Notes: generated by a model not told the origin, from the letters alone. A stretch of 64,000 bases of DNA from Plantactinospora sp. KBS50 (GCF_002285795.1 NZ_CP022961.1:806001-870000); one strand, 5' to 3'; positions 54,294-62,718 are shown, counted from the stretch's first letter. Program-made: numbers and translations.

Positions 54294-55861
54294 GCGGCAT
54301 CGACCATCTCGCGCTGCTGCCCGCGTACCTGGCGGCCGGCACCGCGGTGCTGGTGCTGCTGGTGGACCTCGCGCTGGCCCGGTGGCTGGCGACGCTGCTG
54401 ACCGCCGCCGCCGGGACGGTGGCGACGGCCGTGGTGGCGTCGCTGGCCGGTCGCGGCGCCGGCCGGGCTACGTTCTGCCGGGGCGAGGACTGCTCGTACC
54501 TGTTCACCGGCCGCTCGGCGCTGGTGGCGGCGCTGTTCGCGCTGCTCACCCTCGGCGTGCTGGCGCTGTCCGCGCCGCTGCTGCGGTCCGCCGCGGTACC
54601 GGCCGGGGAGTACTGCTTCCTGCTCGCCTGCTCGATGACCGGCGGCGTGGTGCTGGGCTCGGCCGCCGACCTGATCACCCTGGTCGTGGCGCTGGAGACG
54701 CTGACCCTGCCGCTGTACGTGCTGGTGGCCGCCCGCCGGACCAGCCGGGCCGGTGCCGAGGCGGCGGTGACGTTCTTCGTGGTCAGCGTCGTGGCCAGCG
54801 CCGTGACGCTGCTCGGCGCCGCGCTGCTGTACGCCGGCACCGGGCGGCTGCACCTCAACCAGCTCGGCCCGGCGTTGACCGGCGACCTGCCGGCGGCCCG
54901 CGTGCCGCTGGCCTCCGCGGCCGTGGCGCTGGTGGTGCTCGGGCTGGCCTTCAAGGTGGCGGCCGTGCCGTTCCACGCCTGGGCGCCGTCCACCTACGAC
55001 GGCGCGCCGCTGCCGGTGGCCGGCTACCTGTCCACCGCGTCCAAGCTGGGCGGGGTGGTGGCGCTGCTGGCGGTGACCACCAGCGCCGACCCGACCGGCG
55101 GGAGCCTGCCGGCGGTGCTCGGCGCTGCCGGCTCACCGGCCCTGCCGGTGCGTACCACCGGTCCGGTGCTGGCCGTGCTGGCGGTGCTCACGATGACGGT
55201 GGGCAACCTGGTGGCGCTCCGGCAGACCCGGATGGTCCGGCTGCTGGCCTGGTCCTCGGTGGCCCAGGCCGGGTACTTCCTCGCCCCGCTGGGCGCGCTT
55301 GCCGTACACCCCGAGCCGGGTGCGGCCCGCGGGCTGGCCGGTGCCGTCCTCGCGTACGCGGTGTTCTACGTCCTGCTGGAGTTCGCGGCCTTCGCCGCGG
55401 TGGTGGCGCTGCGGCCGGCCGGCGCCGACGGCGGCCCGATCGCCGGCTACCGCGGCGCGGCCCGACGGCATCCGCTGGTCGGGGCCGCCTTCGTGCTCGC
55501 CCTGGTGGGGCTGGCGGGTCTGCCACCGGGATTGGCGGGGTTGTTCGCCAAGGTGGTCGTGGTCCGGTCGCTGCTGGTGGGCGGGGCGGGCTGGCTGGCC
55601 GTGGTGGTGGCGCTGAACGCCGTGGTCGGGCTCGCGTTCTACCTGCGGGTGGCGGCGACCCTGTACGCCCCCGCGGTGTCCGGCGCCCCCGTGGCGTCCG
55701 GGCGGCCGGCGGCCTCCGGGCGGTCGGGGGTGTCTCCGGGGCCGGCGGCGCCTCCGGCGCGGCCGGGCTGGGCCGTCGCGGTGGCGCTGGCGGTGGCCAC
55801 CGGGCTGATCATCGTGCTCGGGTTCGCGCCGCAGCTGGTGCTGGACGTCGCCGGCCGCTGA
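54290..55861 (+). CDS. nuoN: NADH-quinone oxidoreductase subunit N-type proton channel
   Basis: 523 residues, about 14 membrane segments. LVVALETLTLPLYVLVA holds the TM5 Glu and VAAVPFHAWAPSTYDGAPLP the Lys-less NuoN-type loop preceded by LGLAFKVA. A short Ala/Ser/Gly-rich insertion (about residues 463-490) precedes the last segment. Last gene of the nuo run; htpX follows 102 bases later. Confidence 0.95.
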   Translation: MSGIDHLALLPAYLAAGTAVLVLLVDLALARWLATLLTAAAGTVATAVVASLAGRGAGRATFCRGEDCSYLFTGRSALVAALFALLTLGVLALSAPLLRSAAVPAGEYCFLLACSMTGGVVLGSAADLITLVVALETLTLPLYVLVAARRTSRAGAEAAVTFFVVSVVASAVTLLGAALLYAGTGRLHLNQLGPALTGDLPAARVPLASAAVALVVLGLAFKVAAVPFHAWAPSTYDGAPLPVAGYLSTASKLGGVVALLAVTTSADPTGGSLPAVLGAAGSPALPVRTTGPVLAVLAVLTMTVGNLVALRQTRMVRLLAWSSVAQAGYFLAPLGALAVHPEPGAARGLAGAVLAYAVFYVLLEFAAFAAVVALRPAGADGGPIAGYRGAARRHPLVGAAFVLALVGLAGLPPGLAGLFAKVVVVRSLLVGGAGWLAVVVALNAVVGLAFYLRVAATLYAPAVSGAPVASGRPAASGRSGVSPGPAAPPARPGWAVAVALAVATGLIIVLGFAPQLVLDVAGR

Positions 55862-55963
55862 GTATTCAGCCAGTTCTCAGCAATATCCGGATGATGGAGG
55901 GGTACCGGGAGTGTTGTAGCGGTTGGCGGGCCGGAGTTCGGTCCGCGCACCGAAGGAGTGATC

Positions 55964-56845
55964 GTGCACAGCCACCGAAACGGTCTCAAAACGGCCGCTT
56001 TGCTCGGCCTGCTCACCGCCCTGATCCTCGGCGTCGGATACTGGTTCGGCGGTAGCGCCGGCCTGATCATCGCCGTGCTCATTTCGCTGGTCATGAACGG
56101 CGTGACCTACTTCTTCTCCGACAAGCTGGCGCTGCGCTCGATGCGCGCACAGCCCGTCAGCGAGGCGGAGTTCCCCGCGCTGTACCAGATGGTGCGGGAA
56201 CTGGCGACGGCGGCGAACCAGCCGATGCCCCGGCTGTACGTCAGTCCGACGATGCAGCCGAACGCCTTCGCCACCGGCCGCAACCCGGCCAACGCGGCGG
56301 TCTGCGTGACCCAGGGCATCACCAGGATCCTCGACTACCGCGAGCTGCGTGGTGTCATCGGGCACGAGCTGTCGCACGTCTACAACCGGGACATCCTGAT
56401 CTCCAGCGTGGCCGCCGGGCTGGCCGGGATCATCACCGCGCTCGCCCAGCTCATGTGGTTCATCCCGCTGGGCGGCGGGGACGACGAGGACTCGCCGAAC
56501 CCGGCCGTGCTGCTGGCCATGCTGATCCTGGGTCCGATCGCGGCGACCATCATCCAGCTCGCGATCAGCCGGAGCCGGGAGTACCAGGCGGATGCCTCCG
56601 GGGCCGCGCTGACCCGCGACCCGATGGCGCTGGCCAGTGCCCTGCGCAAGATCCACATGGGTACCCAGCAACTGCCGCTGCCGGCCGATCGCCAGCTCAC
56701 CAGCACGGCGCACCTGATGATCGACAACCCGTTCCGGGGTGGCGGCCTCAGCGCGCTGTTCTCCACCCACCCGCCCATGGAGGAGCGGGTGCGGCGGCTG
56801 GAGGCCCTGGCCGGCAACTCGGGTCCGATCCAGTACATGCACTGA
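55964..56845 (+). CDS. htpX: HtpX-type membrane zinc metalloprotease
   Basis: 293 residues, four membrane segments. The zinc motif HELSH starts at His134, the third ligand Glu206 is in REYQADASGA. HtpX degrades damaged membrane proteins with FtsH. The GTG at 55964 is 6 bases after AAGGAG; the GTG at 55958 is part of that site. The end of the gene faces yajQ across two strong hairpins. Confidence 0.95.
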   Translation: MHSHRNGLKTAALLGLLTALILGVGYWFGGSAGLIIAVLISLVMNGVTYFFSDKLALRSMRAQPVSEAEFPALYQMVRELATAANQPMPRLYVSPTMQPNAFATGRNPANAAVCVTQGITRILDYRELRGVIGHELSHVYNRDILISSVAAGLAGIITALAQLMWFIPLGGGDDEDSPNPAVLLAMLILGPIAATIIQLAISRSREYQADASGAALTRDPMALASALRKIHMGTQQLPLPADRQLTSTAHLMIDNPFRGGGLSALFSTHPPMEERVRRLEALAGNSGPIQYMH

Positions 56846-56879
56846 GCGGGTAGCACGCCGTACCCGCCCTGCCAGCCCT

Positions 56880-56916
56880 GAGTCGGGGTGGCGCCGACCG
56901 GGCGCCGCCCCGACTC
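56880..56916. terminator. 16-bp hairpin between convergent htpX and yajQ
   Basis: 56880-56895 pairs with 56901-56916 with one G-T wobble and a 5-base loop. It is followed three bases later by a second, longer hairpin. Confidence 0.7.
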
Positions 56917-56919
56917 GTC

Positions 56920-56966
56920 GGTACGTCGGGTGCCTCACCCGGGCCGGGTGAGGCACCCGACGTACC
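56920..56966. terminator. 21-bp perfect hairpin between convergent htpX and yajQ
   Basis: 56920-56940 is the exact reverse complement of 56946-56966 around a GGGCC loop, 23 bases from the yajQ stop. The stem shares TACGTCRGGTRCCTCA with the hairpin at 29488. Confidence 0.8.
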
Positions 56967-56989
56967 TCTCGTCGCCGGCCGCGCGCGGC

Positions 56990-57484
56990 CTAGCGGTAGT
57001 TGGTGAACTGGAGCGCCACGCCGAAGTCGGCGGACTTGAGCAGCGCGATGACGGCCTGGAGGTCGTCCCGCTTCTTGCCGGTGACCCGGAGCTGGTCGCC
57101 CTGGATCTGGGCCTGCACGCCCTTCGGGCCCTCGTCCCGGATCTTCTTGCTGATCGCCTTGGCCTTGTCGGCGGCGATGCCCTGGAGGACCTTGCAGTCG
57201 ATCCGGTAGACCTTGCCGGACTGCCGGGGCTCCCCGCAGTCCAGCGACTTGAGCGAGATGTTGCGCTTGACGACCTTCTCCTTGAAGACGTCCAACGCCG
57301 CCTTGGTGCGCTCCTCCGTCTCCGCCTGGAGGGTGATCGCCTCCTCCCCGGCCCAGGAGATCTCCGCTCCGGTTCCGCGGAAGTCGAAACGCGAACCAAG
57401 CTCCTTCTCCGCTTGCCGCAGGGCGTTGTCCATCTCCTGCCGGTCGACCTTGCTCACGATGTCGAACGACGGGTTCGCTGCCAT
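56990..57484 (-). CDS. yajQ: YajQ-family cyclic-di-GMP-binding / nucleotide-binding protein
   Basis: 164 residues, the family length. It starts with the hallmark [18 protein letters not shown] and ends in [12 protein letters not shown], with [12 protein letters not shown] and [20 protein letters not shown] between. YajQ proteins have two ferredoxin-like domains; some bind cyclic-di-GMP. ATG 57484 has AGGAG seven bases upstream. It is 1.8 kb from a GGDEF-EAL protein, so a signalling link is conceivable but not shown. Confidence 0.95.
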   Translation of the reverse strand: MAANPSFDIVSKVDRQEMDNALRQAEKELGSRFDFRGTGAEISWAGEEAITLQAETEERTKAALDVFKEKVVKRNISLKSLDCGEPRQSGKVYRIDCKVLQGIAADKAKAISKKIRDEGPKGVQAQIQGDQLRVTGKKRDDLQAVIALLKSADFGVALQFTNYR

Positions 57485-57646
57485 GATCATGCTCCTGAGG
57501 TATGGATGGTTCGGTCCGGTCTCCGGCCACCGGCGCAACCGGCGCCGCGCCCGGGAGCCCGACCCCGGTCTGACCCGGTTTCCGGCCTGCCGGCCGCTGG
57601 TGTCCGATGCCGCCCGAGGTCGGCACATCCTGCCGACGGTACCCGG

Positions 57647-57677
57647 TTGCGCCGGCACCGGGGACAACCGCTATCCT
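57647..57677 (+). promoter_or_regulatory. Candidate promoter of tRNA-Tyr
   Basis: TTGCGC (57647-57652) and TATCCT (57672-57677) with 19-base spacing lie 38 bases before the tRNA. The spacing is slightly long. Confidence 0.45.
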
Positions 57678-57715
57678 TGCTTCCGCTGCCGCGCCGAGGT
57701 GCGGTGGCACGCCCA

Positions 57716-57796
57716 GGCGGGTTGCCCGAGCGGCCAATGGGAGCGGACTGTAAATCCGTCGCGAAAGCTACAGAGGTTCGAATCCTCTACCCGCCA
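57716..57796 (+). tRNA. tRNA-Tyr (anticodon GTA)
   Basis: An 81-base class II tRNA. The acceptor stem GGCGGGT/ACCCGCC closes at 57716-57722 and 57789-57795, with A as discriminator. The anticodon GTA is at 57750-57752. The long variable arm and the T-arm GTTCGAATC are in place. The 3' CCA is not encoded. Confidence 0.97.
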
Positions 57797-57805
57797 CGCC
57801 TGCGC

Positions 57806-57849
57806 AAAGCGGCCCCCGACCAGCACGAAAGCCGGTCGGGGGCCGCTTT
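57806..57849 (+). terminator. Terminator of tRNA-Tyr
   Basis: AAAGCGGCCCCCGACC (57806-57821) pairs perfectly with GGTCGGGGGCCGCTTT (57834-57849); the stem ends in TTT on the 3' side. It begins ten bases after the tRNA. Confidence 0.85.
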
Positions 57850-58459
57850 CGTGGTTTCGCCCGGCTCCGGCGGCCCGGTTGCGTCCCGCCGGCTGTGTCG
57901 CATATGTGTCGCAGAGATCGTCGGGAGGCTGGTGCGACCGGCGGGGTGTCGTCGTTGGTTGCAGTGGGTGACTGACCGGTCAACCCAGCCGGCGGCTCGT
58001 CGACCAGCGCCCGTGCCGCTCGGCTCCGCTCCGCGGCCGCCCACCGCCGGTGCCCGGGCGCCGTCCGGTCGGCGCGTACCGCCGCCCTCCGGCGCGACCG
58101 GCCGGGTCGCCCCGCCGGCCGCATCCGTGCGCTCCGGAACATTCTTTGCAAGGGCTGAGGAAATGGTCGCGGCCGTGCTGCGGTCGGTCCGCCCGGTCCC
58201 CTTTGTGCGAGTGGTGGGTCATCGGCCGTACGGCGTGCCCGGCTCGGGTCCGTCCCGGTTTCCGGGGGATTTTCCGAGGAAATGCATCCCGCTTCGCGAA
58301 GTAATTCCATTGCTTCCGAGAGTCACCTCGGAGGGTCGTGTCGAAACGCGAGGGCGACGGCTAGCTAGACATGCATCAATGCGATTCATCTCGATGTAGC
58401 GGTGGGTCGCCGGGCGGTGCCACCCGGGTGTCCGCCGGGCACGCGACGGGGTCCACCGG
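57850..58459. other. Gene-free stretch between tRNA-Tyr and the orphan gene
   Basis: No frame here has both a credible start and protein-like composition. It contains TGTGTCGCA twice (57894-57913), a perfect TTCGCGAA palindrome near 58292, and from about 58260 a locally lower-GC stretch. I see no integrase and no repeat of the tRNA 3' end that would mark an attachment site. Confidence 0.5.
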
Positions 58460-58837
58460 TCAGCCGTGCCGGGTGGTCGGGTCCTGGCGGAGCCGGTCGA
58501 GAAAGTCGGCGCAGGCGTCGGCTTCGGTGGGAAAAACCCGAAGGGCGGTCTTGCTGCTGGAGGCCGTGTAGTAGACCTCCCAGCCGGCCGGTACGTGATC
58601 GATCACGTAGCAGTGACCGATGCCCTCGCCGCCGTACAGCCGGTAGCAGTCGGGCCGGAAGCCCTCCTGGGGTAGCAGTGTCTCCAAGTCGGCGCGCGTC
58701 CTGGCGTCCCGATCCACCATGCCGGTCATCATGACGGGTGAGCCGTCGCTGCGCTGGGCGGCCACTCCGGCCATTTTTACGACGCCCGATTTTTCCCCAA
58801 AGAAGATCTTGCCCTGATATGCCAGAGGTGAAGGCAT
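58460..58837 (-). CDS. Orphan small protein, immunity-protein-like
   Basis: Up to 125 residues. The conserved-looking part begins near residue 41 (VDRDARTRADLETLLPQEGF) and runs through CYRLYGGEGIGHCYVIDHV, WEVYYTASSSKTALRVF and TEADACADFLDRLRQD. That layout, an Arg/Asp-rich helix, a GG turn, a WxVYY strand and a terminal helix with E-A-C, recalls small immunity proteins found beside polymorphic toxins; I state this from memory of the pattern, not a search. The first 40 residues are encoded by low-GC DNA and may not be translated; ATGs at 58777 or 58723-58735 are alternative starts. Confidence 0.65.
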   Translation of the reverse strand: MPSPLAYQGKIFFGEKSGVVKMAGVAAQRSDGSPVMMTGMVDRDARTRADLETLLPQEGFRPDCYRLYGGEGIGHCYVIDHVPAGWEVYYTASSSKTALRVFPTEADACADFLDRLRQDPTTRHG

Positions 58838-58925
58838 TTGATACTGCTGGCGTTATCTGGGGTTCTTTGTAGGTTACATCTGATCTTACTGGCTACCGCA
58901 ACCGCGACCTAAGGTGAATTTAAAG
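58790..58925. other. Low-GC patch around the 5' end of the orphan gene
   Basis: A run rich in A/T (TTTTCCCC, GATACTG, TTCTTTGTAGG, AATTTAAAGG) in a window otherwise above 70% G+C. It likely holds the promoter of the orphan gene and marks DNA of different origin. No gene is seen in 58838-59093. Confidence 0.6.
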
Positions 58926-59093
58926 GTAATGGGGCCGCCTGGGGGATGTCCTGCCTGCCAAACGGGCGGATCTGTCCGCTGGGACAGTGAACAGGGCCCG
59001 CTCCGGCTTTGCCGCTGCTTTCCACTGTGGCACCATCATGGAACCTCCACCGTTGTATCAACCCCTCGCTCAGCTCGTTGATAGGAGCCATCG

Positions 59094-59237
59094 ATGTGTA
59101 CTCGACGGCTTGGCCGGTTCATCGGCGTCGCCATGACGCTCACGGCAATGGTCGCGTTGGCGGCTTTTGTCGTTGGCAGTCCCCAACTGCTCGGGGTCGA
59201 CTGGACCGCGAGCTTCGGAACCCTGCTGATTCCGTAA
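59094..59237 (+). CDS. 47-residue single-span membrane peptide upstream of the GGDEF-EAL gene
   Basis: ATG at 59094 with an excellent ribosome site (AGGAG at 59083-59087, 6-base spacing) opens a 47-codon frame ending TAA. The peptide starts MCTRRLGRF, has one hydrophobic span at about residues 10-28 (IGVAMTLTAMVALAAFVV), and ends QLLGVDWTASFGTLLIP outside or in the membrane. The basic N-terminus points inward. The cyclic-di-GMP gene begins 57 bases later on the same strand. I do not recognise the peptide; a membrane partner or regulator of that protein is inference. Confidence 0.6.
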   Translation: MCTRRLGRFIGVAMTLTAMVALAAFVVGSPQLLGVDWTASFGTLLIP

Positions 59238-59294
59238 CACCCCCACGACCTTCGTAGCCGGCGCACGCTGACAGCCCCGGCAGGCGGGAGGCTG

Positions 59295-61847
59295 ATGCGA
59301 TCCCGTAAACTGCCGGGGCGAAACTCGGAGCGGGCCTGGCTGATCACGGGACCGCTGGCGGCCTTGGCCGTGCTGTCCTGTGTTCTGCTCGGTGTGCTCG
59401 GCTCCAACCGGTCGGGCTGGTGGAACGACGCCGCGCCGTTCGCACGGATGGTGCTCTTCGTCGCGCTGCTGGCCGCCCTCGTGCTGGCCAGCATCCCGAC
59501 GCTGCAGCTGGTGGTCCGCCGGCAGGGCATGACGGTGTCGATCACCGAGATCCCGATCGTGCTCGCCCTGCACTATCTGCCGCCGCTGCTCGTGGTGCTC
59601 CTGGTCACGTTCGCGACCCTGATGATCCAGGTTCGTCGGCGGATGAGTCGGGTGAAGCTGTGGTTCAACGTCGCCAACTCGGCGGCGGCGATCTCGCTGG
59701 CCAGCCTCGTTCTCGCCCAGTTGCCGGCGGACGCGGGAGTCGGTCCGGTGACCTGGGCGGTCCTGTGCGTCGCACTGGCCGTCTACACCCTGGTGACCGT
59801 GTCGGCCGTGAGCGGCGTGATCGGTCTGCTCCAGGGCTGGCAGGCCGGCCGCGAGGTGCTCGGAACGGCCCGGCTCGTCCTGGTCACGCTGGGTCTCAAC
59901 ACGGCCGTCGGCCTGGTGATCCTGCTCGCCCTGGACGCGACCTGGTGGTCACTGCTGCCGCTCACGGCGCTCGCCGCCGCACTGGCACTGGTCTACCGCT
60001 CGTACGCGACCTCGCTGCGCCAGCACCGGATGCTCGAGGACATGTACGAGCTGACCCGAGCCATGACGGAGAGTGGCCAGGACGGCACGCTGCCGGACGC
60101 GATGCTGGGTCGGGTCCGGGCGCTCATGCAGGCCGAGTACGCGACGCTGTGGCTGCCGGCCCAGGGCCGGCACCCGGAGGTGCTGCTCTCGGCCCGGGTG
60201 GACGACTCCGGGCTGCTGGACGTGGCACCGATCCCGGCGGCCGTGCGTAAACGGGCCATCCAGGAACGCCGCACGCTCGCCATCGGCAGTCGGCTGGAGG
60301 GCGGAGACCGGCTCCGGACGATGCTGCACGGCACCGACGTCAAGGACGCGCTCGTCGTACCGTTGCGGTCCGGCTCGGCCATGATCGGCACGCTCGAGGT
60401 GGTGAACCGGCTCAGCGACGTCGGGCACTTCCGCCCCGGCGACGTACCGGTCTTCGAGACGGTGGCCGCGCACACCGCCGTGGCCCTGGAGAACTCCCGG
60501 CTGGTCGACCGGCTGCGCTTCGACGCGTACCACGACGGGCTGACCAAGCTGCCGAACCGGCGGCGGATGACCGCGGCGCTCGGCGAGGCCGTGCAGATCC
60601 GGGCCCCCGACGAGGTCGTGGCAATCCTGCTTTTCGACGTGGATGACCTGCGCCGGGTCAACGAGACGCTCGGGCACGCGGCCGGCGATCAGGTGCTGGT
60701 CGAGGTCGCCGAGCGGCTGCGCAGATCCGCCCCGTCGTCGTCGCTCATCGGGCGGATCGGCGGCGACGAGTTCGTGGTCCTGCTGCGGCTCGACGACGCC
60801 GACGCCGCGCTCGACCTGGCCGCGCGGCTGCGCGAACAGATCCGCGACAAGATGGTGTTCGGCGAACTGACCCTGGACGTGGACACCGTGGTCGGGGTGG
60901 CGCTGCACCCGGACCACGGCGGCGACGCGCACACGCTGCTCCAACGGGTCGACCTGGCCGCAACGGCGGCCAAGGCGGTACCCGGCGGCATCCAGTTGTT
61001 CAGTCCGATGCTCGAATCCCGCTCGCTGCACCGGCTCAGCCTGGCCACCGACCTGCGCCGCGCCCTGGACCAGGGCGAGTTGGAGGTCTACTTCCAGCCG
61101 AAGGTGACGCTGCACGACCGGCGGCTCGTGGGCGTGGAGTGCCTGGCCCGCTGGGAGCACCCGGCGCACGGCGCGGTGGCGCCGGAGGACTTCGTCGCGG
61201 TGGCCGAACACACCGGCCAACTCGGCCGGCTCACCGAGGTGGTGCTCCGGGAGGGCCTGCGACGCAGTCGTGACTGGCCGGACCAGCAGCAGCCGCTCAA
61301 CATCGCGGTCAACCTGTCGGCCCGGTCGCTGGCCGACCCGCACTTTCCGGCCCTGGTGGACGGCCTGCTGGCCGAGTACGGCGTACCCGCCGAACGGCTC
61401 ACGCTGGAGATCCGCGAGTCGGGCGTGCTGGACGGCACGGACCGGCCGGTGCCGATCCTGCGCCGGTTGCGCGAGATCGGGGTACGGCTCTCCGTCGACG
61501 ACTTCGGCACCGGCTACGCCTCACTGCTGTACCTGCGCCGGCTTCCGGTGCACGAGGTGAAGGTCGACCGGTCCTTCGTGCAGGGCATGGCGACCGACCC
61601 GGTCGACCTGGCCATCGTGAACGCCGTGGTGACGCTGTCCCAGCAGTTCGGCCTGGCCGTGGTCGCGGAGGGCGTGGAGAGCGAACTGACGCTCGAACTG
61701 CTCCAGGACATCGGCTGCCAGATCGCCCAGGGCTTCCTGTTCAGCCGGCCGCTGCCGTACGAGCGGCTGGCCGCCTGGGTGGACGCGCAGTCCGAGCCGG
61801 AACCGCTGACCGCCGCGGACGTCCGGAGGCTGCGGGCGGTGCCCTGA
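59295..61847 (+). CDS. Membrane-anchored GAF-GGDEF-EAL protein (cyclic-di-GMP turnover)
   Basis: 850 residues. About six to seven membrane segments fill residues 15-235, then a GAF-type sensor (about 255-405), a GGDEF domain with intact GGDEF at 489-493, and an EAL domain. In the EAL domain the signature reads ECLARW (Glu615, Cys616), but DDFGTGY (735-741), the Lys in VKVDRSF and the Glu in VAEGVES are kept, so both synthesis and breakdown of cyclic-di-GMP may be possible. GGGAGG precedes the ATG. No terminator is evident before tRNA-Thr. Confidence 0.95.
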   Translation: MRSRKLPGRNSERAWLITGPLAALAVLSCVLLGVLGSNRSGWWNDAAPFARMVLFVALLAALVLASIPTLQLVVRRQGMTVSITEIPIVLALHYLPPLLVVLLVTFATLMIQVRRRMSRVKLWFNVANSAAAISLASLVLAQLPADAGVGPVTWAVLCVALAVYTLVTVSAVSGVIGLLQGWQAGREVLGTARLVLVTLGLNTAVGLVILLALDATWWSLLPLTALAAALALVYRSYATSLRQHRMLEDMYELTRAMTESGQDGTLPDAMLGRVRALMQAEYATLWLPAQGRHPEVLLSARVDDSGLLDVAPIPAAVRKRAIQERRTLAIGSRLEGGDRLRTMLHGTDVKDALVVPLRSGSAMIGTLEVVNRLSDVGHFRPGDVPVFETVAAHTAVALENSRLVDRLRFDAYHDGLTKLPNRRRMTAALGEAVQIRAPDEVVAILLFDVDDLRRVNETLGHAAGDQVLVEVAERLRRSAPSSSLIGRIGGDEFVVLLRLDDADAALDLAARLREQIRDKMVFGELTLDVDTVVGVALHPDHGGDAHTLLQRVDLAATAAKAVPGGIQLFSPMLESRSLHRLSLATDLRRALDQGELEVYFQPKVTLHDRRLVGVECLARWEHPAHGAVAPEDFVAVAEHTGQLGRLTEVVLREGLRRSRDWPDQQQPLNIAVNLSARSLADPHFPALVDGLLAEYGVPAERLTLEIRESGVLDGTDRPVPILRRLREIGVRLSVDDFGTGYASLLYLRRLPVHEVKVDRSFVQGMATDPVDLAIVNAVVTLSQQFGLAVVAEGVESELTLELLQDIGCQIAQGFLFSRPLPYERLAAWVDAQSEPEPLTAADVRRLRAVP

Positions 61848-61945
61848 AACCGCCCTCGGAACGTCCCTGACCGGGGCTGATGCGTCCCTGGTCCGGTGCT
61901 GTCCGGCTTCGGCATCGGGGAGGGTCCGGCGGACCGGGGATCCGA

Positions 61946-61975
61946 TTTCACCTCCCGGGCGGCGCCGTGTACTCT
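61946..61975 (+). promoter_or_regulatory. Candidate promoter of tRNA-Thr/tRNA-Met
   Basis: TTTCAC (61946-61951) and TACTCT (61970-61975) with 18-base spacing, 33 bases before tRNA-Thr. Confidence 0.5.
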
Positions 61976-62008
61976 TACCCCTGCGCGCCTCCCAGGGAGA
62001 TCGCGCAG

Positions 62009-62081
62009 GCCCCCTTAGCTCAGTCGGCAGAGCGTCTCCATGGTAAGGAGAAGGTCTACGGTTCGATTCCGTAAGGGGGCT
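62009..62081 (+). tRNA. tRNA-Thr (anticodon GGT)
   Basis: A 73-base tRNA with acceptor GCCCCCT/AGGGGGC, anticodon loop ATGGTAA (anticodon GGT) and T-arm GTTCGATTC. Discriminator T; no encoded CCA. tRNA-Met follows 26 bases later and probably shares its transcript. Confidence 0.97.
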
Positions 62082-62107
62082 CAGAGGGTTCAGCTGGACC
62101 CGTTCAC

Positions 62108-62180
62108 GGCGGTGTAGCTCAGTTGGCAGAGCAAGCGGCTCATAATCGCTGTGTCGCCGGTTCAAGTCCGGCCACCGCTA
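62108..62180 (+). tRNA. tRNA-Met, elongator (anticodon CAT)
   Basis: A 73-base tRNA with acceptor GGCGGTG/CACCGCT (first pair G-T wobble), anticodon loop CTCATAA and T-arm GTTCAAGTC. The anticodon stem AGCGG/TCGCT lacks the three G-C pairs of initiator tRNA, so elongator Met is preferred over initiator. Confidence 0.93.
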
Positions 62181-62268
62181 CTCTCGGGCGCCGGGCCGAT
62201 CCCGGCGAACACACCGTTCGGACCCTGGTCCGTTCGGCCCGATGCGAGGGGCGCCACAGGCGCCCACT

Positions 62269-62298
62269 TTGCGTGTCTGCGTGGCAAGCGTCTACGCT
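62269..62298 (+). promoter_or_regulatory. Candidate promoter of rpmG
   Basis: TTGCGT (62269-62274) and TACGCT (62293-62298) with 18-base spacing, 42 bases before the rpmG start. Confidence 0.5.
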
Positions 62299-62340
62299 GA
62301 TATGCCGAGTTCAGACCGTTAGCGAGGAAGGCGCCCCGCC

Positions 62341-62508
62341 GTGGCCAAGGCGACCGACATCCGTCCAAAGATCACTTTGGCGTGCGTGGAGTGCAAGGAG
62401 CGCAACTACATCACGCGCAAGAACCGCCGGAACGACCCGGACCGCATCGAGCTGAAGAAGTTCTGCCCCCGGGATGGCAAGCACACCCTGCACCGCGAGA
62501 CCCGCTGA
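62341..62508 (+). CDS. rpmG: 50S ribosomal protein L33
   Basis: 55 residues: [20 protein letters not shown], then the conserved basic [14 protein letters not shown] and HTLHRETR. The first zinc pair Cys15/Cys18 and Cys42 are present, but the usual fourth Cys (CPxC) is Asp45 (CPRD). GTG start at 62341 with GAGGAAGG about 10 bases upstream. It is too short to stand out by length alone, but the match to actinomycete L33 is strong. hadA-hadB follow. Confidence 0.95.
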   Translation: MAKATDIRPKITLACVECKERNYITRKNRRNDPDRIELKKFCPRDGKHTLHRETR

Positions 62509-62603
62509 CGTTGCCGTTCGGCCTCCGGGCCGATCCGCGGCTTCGGACCGCCGCTTCGGCGTCGACCACCATGGTCGTCCGCCGGAGCGGCGTTTCCGCG
62601 TCT

Positions 62604-62627
62604 CCCACCCACCCACCCACCCACCCA
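62604..62627. repeat. Six CCCA tetranucleotide repeats
   Basis: Perfect (CCCA)6 in the rpmG-hadA gap. Such microsatellites are prone to slippage; here it lies outside any gene. Confidence 0.9.
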
Positions 62628-62705
62628 CGCGGGCGCGCGGGCGCGGAACCCCCACAGCTCACCCCACGCCCAGCCCGGCGCAACCGCGCCCCCGAACCGG
62701 GCGTG

Positions 62706-62711
62706 TAGGTT
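62706..62711 (+). promoter_or_regulatory. Leaderless-type -10 (TAGGTT) before hadA
   Basis: TAGGTT ends 8 bases before the hadA ATG and no ribosome site is present, pointing to a leaderless transcript for hadA-hadB. Confidence 0.4.
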
Positions 62712-62718
62712 CGCGGGC

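Noticed and set aside
56888-58399. 503-codon plus-strand frame across yajQ and tRNA-Tyr
   Set aside because: It runs through a tRNA, its terminator and antisense to yajQ, so it cannot be a gene.
57716-58459. tRNA-Tyr as an integration site of a mobile element
   Set aside because: No integrase, excisionase or repeat of the tRNA 3' end is visible downstream. The low-GC patch remains suggestive only.
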